Shown: one piece after another, positions 55,405 to 64,000 of the stretch
How positions within the stretch are numbered: position 1 is the stretch's first letter
How the letters are laid out: each line of letters begins with the position of its first letter
Assembly (NCBI RefSeq): GCF_018446385.1
Contig: NC_056004.1
Location: 29,518,492-29,582,491 of the forward strand
DNA: 64,000 bases
Origin: Zingiber officinale
Taxonomy: Eukaryota > Streptophyta > Magnoliopsida > Zingiberales > Zingiberaceae
Reading direction: 5' to 3'
Made by a program: the position numbers and the translations under genes
The notes under the pieces: generated by a model
Databases searched by the model: none
The model's input: the letters and a program-made list of their open reading frames with translations, nothing else
What the model was told of the DNA's origin: nothing

Positions 55405-56876
55405 TGTTAGGACCAAAAGTAGCTAGAGGGGGGGGTGAATAGCTTGTCGCGTTCGCTCGGTGCGCTTCGTTGCTTGGCGTTGCTTGGCGTTGCTTGTTTC
55501 TTCAAGAATGCGCAGCGGAAAATACAGAAACAAACACAAAACGCTAACACTAGGATTTTACTTGGTATCCACCTCACAAGAGGTGACTAATCCAAGGATC
55601 CACACCAACGCACACACCCTCCACTATGAATAACACTCCTTTATGGTAACTACCAAAGGCGGAGAAGCCCTACAACACTCTCAATACAAGAAGAAGAAAG
55701 GAAGATACAAGTTAAGCAAAAGCTTACAAGATGTGCAGTAAAAACCCTAACCCTAACTTCTTCCTCTTGCAATAGATCCGCCTCTTGACTTGGAAAGCCT
55801 CCAAGAACCTTCAAGAACTGGCGATCACGTGCTTGTAGAGAGCTGTGGAGAAGCTGGTGAGGAGCTGGAATGAATCGGTAAAGGGATGCCGCAGCCATCG
55901 CACGCCTGCAGCTTAATCGACGCCAACGGTCGGAACCCGATCGATTCAAATGTTCCGAATCGATCGGGAGGCTGGATCGATCCACGGATCGATCCAGCGC
56001 CTATCGAAGCTGCCGATCGATCCACGGATCGATCCGGCGCTTATCGCGCGAAGCAGCCGCGTCCCGATCGATGATCGATCGGGACCTCTGGATCGATCCA
56101 CGGATCGATCCGACCGGGGAAGAATCGGATCGATCCACCGATCGATCAGAGCTCGGATCGATCCACGGATCGATCCAGACTTGGTTTTGCCCAAAACCAA
56201 GTCCCAAACCTCCCTAACCAACATCCGGTCAACCTTGACCTGTTGGTACATCATGCCTAGCATCCGGTCACTCCCTTGACCTGCCGGACTCCCCACCAAG
56301 TGTCCGGTCAATCCCTTTGACCCACTTGGACTTTTGCTCGTCGTGCCAAGTATCCGGTCACTCCCTTGACCTACTTGGACTTCCCAACACCAGATGTCCG
56401 ATCATCCTTGATCCATCTGGATTTCCTTCCTTGCCAAGTATCCAGCCAATCCTTTGACCTACTTGGACTTCCAAACACCAGATGTCCGATCATCCTTGAT
56501 CCATCTGGATTTCCTTTGTCTGGCTTCACTCACCAGGACTTTCACCTAGCTTCACTCACTAGGGTTTTCCATCTGCCTAGCTTCACTCACTAGGACTTTC
56601 ACCTGGCTTCACTCACCAGGATTTCCTTCTGCCTAGCTTCACTCACTAGGACTTTCACCTGGCTTCACTCACCAGGATTTCCTTCTGCCTAGCTTCACTC
56701 ACTAGGACTTCCTTCTGCCTAACATGCCAGTTAGGACTTCCCAGTCAAGTATCCGGTCAACCTTGACCTACTTGACTCTTCTTCGATCAATATCTTATTG
56801 TCAAACATCTAAACCCAAACCAAGACTCAGCTTGGTTAACCAGGTCAACCTTGACCTGAGGGATGTTGCACCAACA
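55405..56876 (-). mobile_element. 5' LTR of E3, 1472 bp
   Basis: Partner of 49639-51113, three bases shorter overall but with compensating indels. It begins TGTTAGGACC and ends TTGCACCAACA on the plus strand. The conserved motif AGCTAGAGGGGGGGGTGAAT is at 55421-55440. Confidence 0.93.
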
Positions 56877-58922
56877 ACAGCATCAACCTGAAAATAACAA
56901 CAATGGAGGCGGGGTGAGTCCAACACTCAGTAGGTACAGTTGATATGCAAAGTAAAGAAACAACACCTAGACTAATCATGCGTACAGTCTCCTGATAAGA
57001 AAGATAAAAATGCATCTGAAGTAAACAGGAGAATGCTGTACTAACCAGGTCCTGAGTATAAGGTCAAACAGTCCGAGTGGTATAGGAATCCTGTATGCAT
57101 GTCAAACATAGGTATCCAAACAATATGCAGCATATAAATGCAGCAACCACAAACACAAACAATAAATGCATCATGCATATGATGCCAATGATGCGTCCTG
57201 GTCACCCCTGACGCCAGTCGATCATCTCATACAAACGTGAGGCCGAGTGGGTAGGGCTGTGACACCGTGCACTCTGTCGTCACTACTCCCGATGAGTGAC
57301 CGAGTGGACGGGATCTTGTCGAGTACACCTATCCTCCTACCCCAAATCATAGATGGGGAGCGCAATGCTCTCAACTCCAGGTACACAAAGACGGGAGGAA
57401 TCCCTGCGGATAACACGTGTCACACTACCCATGAGCGGACCAACGGTGTCTAACAGAGTCCCTGCAACACACTCGGCTGAATCGACCACTAACCCATGAG
57501 TGGTGGTGTGTGCAGATCCATGTAACTGGCGATGTGCTCAATAATAATGGAGCGGACTATCGCACAGCATGCAATCATGCAAATGATGCATGACAATAAC
57601 CATATAAACATCCTGACCTAATCCATATATATAGAAAAGTGCACCCTAGGTCAACGAATCATATCGAATCAAAGGTACACAGAAGGTATAAAACCTAGGT
57701 CCTGAACATGGTCAAGCATGGCATATCACTACCCCTATAAGCATATATAAACGGGTAAAATATACCTGAGATGCAAAACCAATCAATCAATCAAGCATGT
57801 AAGATTTGGGTAGTGATTAACCGAAAACAGATAAGAAACACAATTAATGCAGCATGTTAATTTAATTACTAAGCATATCAAATGACATAAGTCAAAAGTA
57901 CCCGCCTCCAATAGGAATGTCCAAATCCGACATCGAGATACTCGTCTCGCGTCAAAGTCCTGTATCCAATAAATACATTTTTATTTAGCTAAAATTTGAA
58001 TGAATTGCTAAATAAACCCTTAAAACCATTTAGGGCAAAACCTTAAATAATAATCATTAACTTATCTAAATAAAGTCTAACGATAAATTAGGGTTAGTTA
58101 CCTAATCCCCAATCCACCATTAGATCAATTCCAAACTACCTAATCCTATCTATCAATCAGCAACAACATGATTAAAGTAAAACCCTAAACCTTACCTCAG
58201 TTCACAATCCAAATGACTGCGGTGAAAGGTTGCTTGCTGCTGAAAAATCCTCCACACTACCAGGATCAAAATAAAATCCACAACAACAATTAAATACCCT
58301 ATACTATCAATTAGGGCAGCACCCAATACTCTGTAAATCTGAGCCTCCAACCAAAAATACCTAAATTTCCTTACCTATCTTCTGAATTCCGGCAATCTAG
58401 GGCAAAGTGGCCGGCTGCCGGCAGTGCAAGGGCACAACTTTAGCAGGGCTCGGCTAGGGCAGAAGCTCTGCGCTGCTCCGGGCGGAGGGAGAGGCGATCG
58501 GCGCTGTGCCGAGACGCGGCAGAGAGGAAGAAGGGCACAGAGAAGTCGGACTTGGGAGAAAGGAGGAAGATGACCGGCGCTGCTCTGGGCGTCGCCGACG
58601 GCAGGGGCACCGGGGAAGGAGGTCGGCGTCGGGTGGCTAGGGCAAGCAGAGGAGAGGAGGAGAGCGGATGAGGGCAGGGGGGTTTCGGCGAGGAAGTGAG
58701 GAATAAAGGAAAAAGAATTAAAAGAAAAGGAATTTAAAAAGAAAAGTAAAAATCAACTTTTCCTCACTTAAATGGGGTAACCCAAACAGACTTTTCTGGG
58801 CCCCGTTTTTATCCCCGTTAACTCGTCCGTACGAGCTCCGAAAAATTCCCGAAAAATATCCAAAAATTCCAGAAAATTCCCTTATTAATTATCGTCATTT
58901 TTTTCCGGTATTTTACAGATGC

Positions 58923-59051
58923 CGCCTCAGCCTATAACGTCATTTTGGCCCGACCGACCCTCAATGAATCTAGAGCGGTCGTCTCAACCTTCTGCCAGAA
59001 AATCAAGTTCCCAGTAGAAGATCAGGTAGGAGAAGTAAAGGGTGATCAGTT
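58923..59051 (+). pseudogene. E1 protease, C-terminal part
   Basis: Continues the interrupted protease as ASAYNVILARPTLNESRAVV and KIKFPVEDQVGEVKGDQLVV, then stops at the solo LTR. The fit to 40800-41109 confirms that E2 is an insertion in E1. Confidence 0.85.
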
Positions 59052-59056
59052 GGTCG

Positions 59057-61647
59057 TGTTGGTTGCTACTCGGAAAACCTAGAGGTTCCACTGTATAAAA
59101 ATTTTGTACAAAGGTCTGAACCTTTTCCTAGCGACCATGTGCTCTTTTAAATTAAATTTTGGATCGCCTGCGAAACTTAACACGTTTGATCCAAAACTTA
59201 ATCTATTTGTTCTTTAAGGTTTAGACTTGGATCTCCTGCGGAACTTAACACGTTTGATCCAAATCACCTAAGTTATTAATTCCATTAAATATTAATTTCC
59301 ATAATTGGTTCCCAGTACTGACGTGGCGAGGCACATGACCTTCTTGGATATGGGAACAACACCACCGACTAGACAAAACCTTTTATGGAAAGCTAATATT
59401 TAATTTCCTAAAATAACTTTAGGTCAACCAAAAAGAACAATCAAATCACAAGGAAAAGAAAAATAAAAGAACACAACTTCGAAAAACATATTCGAAATAC
59501 TAGAATCGTAAGCCTCTTGTATTTGGTATTATTTCCATAAATAACTAGCATGATGCGGAAAGGAAAAATTACTAGTTATACCTTCTAAAAAAACCTCTTG
59601 ATCTTCTACCGTATTCCTCTTCTAACCTCGGACGTTGTGTGGGCAACGATCTTCCGAGATGAGAACCACCAAGCACCTTCTTCTTCCTTGCAAGTTTCGG
59701 CCACCACAATTCTCCAAGAGAAGTAGAGGTCCGGCCACCACCACCAAGCTCCAAGGGATGCAAGAAACAAAACCACCTTTCTCTCCTTCTTCTCCTAGCT
59801 AGAACCGGCCACCATCAAGAGCTCCAAGAGAGGTTGTCGCCGGCCATAAGAAGAAGAGAAGAGGAAGAAGCTAGGGCCGGCCACCAAGGAGGAAAAGAGA
59901 GGAGAAGAATAATAGAGTTAATCACCCGTGAAGGCACCTCTACCCCCTCTTTTATAATCCTTGGTCTTGACAAATAAGGAAATTTTAATAAAAAATTCCT
60001 TAATTCTTTTGTCATAAAAAAGAAAAATTATTTTAATTAAAAAACAATTTTCTTCTTTTAATAATAATGGCCGGCCACTTCTAATTCCCCAAAACAAGGA
60101 AAATTTAATTCACACAAGAATTAAAACTTCCTAATTTGTTTCTAGAAATTTATAAAAATTTCTCCAATAATTTTTATCCCTTCATGATTGGTTAATAAAA
60201 AGGAAATTTTATAAATTAAAATTCTTCTTCTAAACATGTGGATAATTTCCAAAAGGAAAGTTATCTCTAAAATTAAAATCTCTTTTCAATCTACAAATAA
60301 GGAAAGATATCAAATCTTTTCTTAATCTTTTGTAGAAACTAATAAAAGAGAATATTTAATTTTAAACTTCTCTTTTAAATTATTATCATGGTTAAAAAGG
60401 AAAGTTTTTCTTAAAAATAAAATCTCCTTTCAATCTACAAATAAGGAAAGATTTCAAATCTTTTCTTAATCTTTTGTAGAAAGCTTTAAAAGGAAAGATT
60501 TAATTTTTAAACTCTCTTTTAAAACTATGATATCCACATAAGAAATAATTTTAATAAAAAATCCTTTTTAATATGATGTGGCCGGCCACCTAAGCTTGGG
60601 CTCCAAGCTATTGGCCGGCCACCTTAAGGCCAACCTTTAGGCTTGGCCGGCCCTAAGCTTGAGCTTCAAGCTTAGCTTGGCCGACCCCTATTGGTTGGGT
60701 AAGAAGGTGGGTATGTGGTGGGTATAAATCTCTATATACAAGAGGCTACGATAGGGACCGAGAGGAGGAATTGGTTTTGGTCTCCCGATGAAATTAAGCT
60801 TCCCGTGTTCGCCCCGAACACACAACTTAATTCCATCAATAATAATTCATTCCACTAAAGAACTATTATTGAACTATCGCACCAATCCCAAATTACATTT
60901 TGGGCTCCTTCTTATTATGAGTGTGTTAGTCTCCCTGTGTTTAAGATGTCAAATGTCCACTAATTAAGTGAGTTACTGACAACTCATTTAATTAATATCT
61001 TAGTCCAAGAGTAGTACCACTCAACCTTATCGTCATGTCGGACTAAGTCCACCTGCAGGGTTTAACATGACAATCCTTATGAGCTCCTCTTGAGGACATT
61101 CTCAACCTAGATCACTAGGACACAGTTTCCTTCTATAATCAACAATACACACTATAAGTGATATCATTTCCCAACTTATCGGGCTTATTGATTCATCGAA
61201 CTAAATCTCACTCATTGATAAATTAAAGAAATAAATATCAAATATATGTGTTTGTTATTATATTAGGATTAAGAGCACACACTTCCATAATAACCGAGGT
61301 CTTTGTTTCTTTATAAAGTCAGTATAAAAGAAACGACCTCTAATGGTCCTACTCAATACACTCTAAGTGTACTAGTGTAATTATATAGTTAAGATAAACT
61401 AATACCTAATTACACTACGACCTTCCAATGGTTTGTTGCTTTTCATTATGGTCGTGAGTTACTGTTTATAATTTATAAGGTACTGATAACATGATCCTCT
61501 GTGTGTGACACCACACATCATGTTATCTACAATATAAATTAATTGAACAACTACATTTATCATAAATGTAGACATTTGACCAATGTGATTCTTATTTCTA
61601 GATAAATGTTTATACCAAAAGCTAGGCTTTTAGTATACACTCTAACA
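59057..61647 (-). mobile_element. Solo LTR, 2591 bp (copy C), TSD GGTCG
   Basis: Same family and orientation as 180-2588. Ends are TGTTGG and CTAACA on the plus strand. The flanks GGTCG at 59052-59056 and 61648-61652 are identical, and E1 coding sequence resumes right after them. It is about 180 bp longer than the other two copies; part of this is a repeated block near 60285-60500 (AATCTACAAATAAGGAAAGA occurs twice). Confidence 0.93.
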
Positions 61648-61652
61648 GGTCG

Positions 61653-62820
61653 CTCGGCGATGCTACGTCGAGATGATCAAGACGGAGACCAAGTCCGCCC
61701 GGAAGACTCCTCAGCTAGAGGTTAACACCATAATTGAAAAACCTCCTACTTTGATTTACGAAGAGAAGGAAGAGGTGCAGATCCACCCAAGCCGAGCGGA
61801 AGCTACTACATTCATAGTTGCCGATCTGAAGGCCGAGCAGAAAGCCGAGCTGATTGAATGTCTCCGGCGGAACTACGATGTCTTCGCGTGGTTGACACAT
61901 GAGCTCCCTGGCATCTCTCCTAAGGTCCCGCAGGATGAACTCTATGTCCGACCAGACGCTCGGCCGGTTAAGCAGAGGAAGAGGGACTTCATTACCGAAC
62001 ATAATTTAATCATCCGAGCAGAGATAGAAAAGCTCCTGGAAGCTAGCTACATCCGGAAGGTTCAATTCCCAAGCTGGCTTGCAAATGTGGTGATGGTCTT
62101 CAATTCTAGGAATAAGTGGAGAGTCTGTATCGACTTCAGAGACCTCAATAAGGCGTGTCTGAAGGACTTTTATCCTCTGCCTTGGATCGATCAAATGGTA
62201 GATTCAACTGTTGGGTGTGAGTTGATATGCATGTTGGATGCTTACCAAAGCTATCATCAAGTGTCGCTCGCTCGGGAAGACCAGGAGAAGGTCAACTTCA
62301 TCATGACCGATGGAACTTACTACTACAACGTCATGTCGTTTGGACTGAAGAACGCCGATGCTACCTATCAGAGGTCGATGAACAAAGTCTTCCGACGGCA
62401 GATCGGCCGCAACATGGAGGTATACGTCGACAAAATTTTGATCAAATCCCTCTGAGCTACTGATCTATGGGCCAATATCAAGGAGACATGCCAGATGCTG
62501 AGAACATATGGGATCAAGTTAAATCCGAATAAGTGTCTGTTTAGTGCGAGAAGCGGACGTTTCCTGGGCTACATAGTCACCGAGCGGGGCATTGAAGCAA
62601 ACCTGAGCAAAGTGAAGTCACTACAAGATATGTCGCCGTCCAGAAATCTGAAGGGAGCCCAGCGACTCACCAGACGGATAACTACCCTATCACGGTTCAT
62701 CTCCAAGTTGTCTAACTGGAGCTGCCATTTTTCAAGATACTGCGCTGAGCCACCAAGTTTTAGTGGGACGAGGCGTGCAACCGGGCATTCGAAGATCTTA
62801 AAGAATATCTCAACTCGTTG
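61653..62820 (+). pseudogene. E1 reverse transcriptase, catalytic site lost
   Basis: Open from 61673 to 62455: EVNTIIEKPPTLIYEEKEEV, LIECLRRNYDVFAWLTHELP, WRVCIDFRDLNKACLKDFYP, MLDAYQSYHQVSLAREDQEK and FIMTDGTYYYNVMSFGLKNA. The catalytic motif reads Y-V-D-K (62423-62434) instead of Y-V-D-D, so the polymerase would be inactive. A stop follows at 62453-62455. The connection region resumes with MLRTYGIKLNPNKCLF and reaches FEDLKEYLNS-like text before the MITE. Confidence 0.88.
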
Positions 62821-62828
62821 CCCGTACT

Positions 62829-63385
62829 TAGGGATGTAAACAAGCCGAACCAAGCCGAACAGTATTAGGCTCGAGCTCGGCTCGTTTAAGTTATATTCGG
62901 GCTCGAGCTCGGCTCGAGCATTTATCACAAGGCTCGAGCTCGGCTCGTTTTAGAATTATCAAGCTCGCGAACAATTCAAGCTCGGCTCATTATTAGCTCG
63001 ATTATCAAAGTTAACGAGCCTAACTCGTTAAGCGAGCTCGGGCTCATTTTTGGCTCATTTTAGAGCTTATTTTTTTGGCTAATTTTAAAGCTCATTTTAA
63101 GGCTCGTTTTAGAGCTCGTTTTTTGGCTCGTTTTAGAGCTCATTTTTTGACTCGGTTTAAGGCTCATTTTCAGGCTCATTTTTTTGGCTCGCGATCCTAT
63201 AAACGAACATGTTCGTGAGCTCATGAGCCGATTATCCTTAAGCTCGAGCTCGACTCGATAAAACTGTCGAGCTCGAAATCAAGCTCGAGCTTGGCTCGAT
63301 AAAATAAACGAACGAACTCGAACGAACTTTTTACCAAATCGAGCTCCGAATAGCTCGCGCACCATTTGGTTCATTTACATCCCTA
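62829..63385. mobile_element. hAT-type MITE, 557 bp, 8-bp TSD CCCGTACT
   Basis: Perfect 12-bp terminal inverted repeats TAGGGATGTAAA / TTTACATCCCTA and perfect 8-bp flanks CCCGTACT (62821-62828 and 63386-63393). The interior is dominated by CTCGAGCTCGGCTCG and GGCTCATTTT motifs. No transposase. The 8-bp TSD assigns it to hAT. It splits the E1 pol frame between the RT connection and RNase H. Confidence 0.93.
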
Positions 63386-63393
63386 CCCGTACT

Positions 63394-64000
63394 CGCTAAG
63401 CATGTTGTCGGCGAGCCGCTTCATATTTATTTGTCCTCAACCGAGCATGCGGTCAGTTCGACATTAGTTAGGCAGAATGGTGATGAGCAACCCGTGTACT
63501 TTCTAAGCCATATATTAAAGGATGTTAAGTCTCGCTATACCGATCTTGAGAAGTTGGCCTATGCGCTGGTGCTCGCCGCTCGGAGGCTCCGTCCATACTT
63601 CCTCGCACACACAATCATTGTGATGACCAATAACCCTTTGGGAAGAGTCCTTCTTAACCCAGAGGCATCCGGTCGGTTGATCAAATGGACAACGTAGCTC
63701 AGCGAGTTTGACATCCAATATCAACCCTGAACGACCATCAAAGTACAGTCCTTGGTGGATTTTGTCACGGAGGTGCAGAATCCTGAACCAGAGGTTGTCT
63801 GGAAGATATATGTAGATGGGTCGGCTACTCGGCAGGGGAGTGAGATTAGAATATTGCTGATCTTCCCACAAGAAGAGCGGATACAGCTGTCCGTTTGGCT
63901 AGACTACCGGGCGACCAATAACGAAGTCGAGTACGAGGTGCTCATAGCTAGCCTACAGGCCGCTCGGCACGTCGGAGCTATCCGAGTCATCATACACTCA
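63394..64000 (+). pseudogene. E1 RNase H and second RNase H-like region, cut by window end
   Basis: GEPLHIYLSSTEHAVSSTLV, QPVYFLSHILKDVKSRYTDL and EKLAYALVLAARRLRPYFLA form the RT-linked RNase H. After stops near 63697 and 63728, DFVTEVQNPEPE leads into WKIYVDGSATRQGSEIRILL, the extra archaeal-type RNase H typical of Tat elements. The element continues beyond the window. Confidence 0.82.

Larger units (their letters stand above)
49639..56876 (-). mobile_element. E3: gag-only LTR retrotransposon (TR-GAG type), 7238 bp, TSD ACAGC
   Basis: Complete structure: LTRs 49639-51113 and 55405-56876, identical 5-bp flanks ACAGC (49634-49638, 56877-56881), PBS TGGTATCAGAGC at 55391-55402, and polypurine tract AAAAAGGGGGAGAT at 51114-51127. 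The only coding region is Gag (53483-55329), and about 2.4 kb of internal sequence is non-coding. Gag-only elements are known in plants as TR-GAG and must be moved by another element's enzymes. The close LTR match outside the palindrome block and the clean TSD point to a fairly recent insertion. Confidence 0.93.
41110..58917 (-). mobile_element. E2: Ty3/gypsy chromovirus (Tekay/Del type), 10.6 kb without its own insert
   Basis: TG...CA ends, 5-bp TSD GATGC, LTRs of about 2.5 kb, PBS at 49163-49174 and polypurine tract at 43673-43684. On the minus strand the domain order is Gag, protease, reverse transcriptase, RNase H, integrase, chromodomain. The chromodomain and long LTRs point to the Tekay/Del clade. 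The 7.2-kb element E3 sits in its 5' LTR. Coding parts are mostly readable but carry several small frame breaks. Confidence 0.92.
49181..58917 (-). mobile_element. 5' LTR of E2, split by E3
   Basis: The LTR pieces are 49181-49638 and 56882-58917 (2494 bp together). The break falls within CTCCTGACAGC|ATCAACC, which is continuous at 41579 in the other LTR. One copy of the TSD ACAGC belongs to E3's insertion. Confidence 0.92.
38282..64000 (+). mobile_element. E1: Ty3/gypsy Tat-type retrotransposon, decayed, host of nested insertions, runs past window end
   Basis: Order on the plus strand: 5' LTR (about 38282-39238), PBS region, gag, protease, [E2 insertion 41110-58917], protease end, [solo LTR 59057-61647], reverse transcriptase, [hAT MITE 62829-63385], RNase H, second RNase H-like region, window end. 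The host sequence is continuous across each insertion once the insert and one TSD copy are removed. Gag text such as PLPRHYTPLTIGEYNGSNDP and the GTTTGTGGGAA leader motif indicate the Tat group. Many frameshifts and lost catalytic residues show it is dead. Confidence 0.88.

Noticed and set aside
41105-58922. Reading the whole 41-59 kb block as one element with four LTRs
   Set aside because: The two pairs of LTRs are unrelated, and each pair has its own matching TSD, PBS and purine tract, so it is one element inside another.

Overview
This is a repeat-rich piece of a flowering-plant nuclear genome. The evidence is split genes with short GT-AG introns, plant-specific gene families and dense plant LTR retrotransposons. 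The retroelement make-up would suit a large monocot genome, perhaps Zingiberales, but that is a low-confidence inference. Four host genes sit in one island between about 18.0 and 37.6 kb. Nearly everything else is mobile DNA in several layers.

Left arm (1-15.9 kb): the window opens inside a minus-strand LTR retrotransposon whose 2.4 kb 5' LTR is at 180-2588. It abuts a decayed, truncated Ty1/copia polyprotein (2589-4680). Next come LTR fragments, a small TRIM element (5764-6512), a decayed gag-only copia-like element (7.3-9.5 kb), and a second gag-only copia-like element on the minus strand (9.5-14.6 kb). That gag is split by a solo LTR (11073-13479) with a perfect 5-bp target duplication (TSD). 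LTR scraps continue to 15.87 kb.

Gene island: a KAT1-type Shaker K+ channel (18078-20562, +) is followed after only 283 bp by a TOD1-type DUF616 gene (20846-22445, +). Both families have been linked to guard-cell turgor, and from memory their Arabidopsis counterparts are near neighbours too, so this looks like old microsynteny. Then come the mitochondrial dicarboxylate/tricarboxylate carrier DTC (25570-30992, -) and mitochondrial ribosomal protein bL17m (34509-37631, -). All four can be read exon by exon without frame breaks. Small elements sit around and inside them: hAT-type MITEs, a foldback MITE, and a tRNA-derived SINE with a 19-bp TSD in a bL17m intron.

Right arm (38.3-64 kb): this is a nested stack. 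A decayed Ty3/gypsy Tat-type element (E1, +, from about 38282 past the window end) is broken by three insertions. The first is a Tekay/Del-type chromovirus (E2, 41110-58917, -, TSD GATGC), which itself carries a gag-only LTR element (E3, 49639-56876, -, TSD ACAGC) inside its 5' LTR. The second is a solo LTR (59057-61647, TSD GGTCG) of the same family as the other 2.4-2.6 kb LTRs. The third is a hAT MITE (62829-63385, 8-bp TSD). The flanking E1 coding sequence joins up across every insertion, which fixes their relative order.
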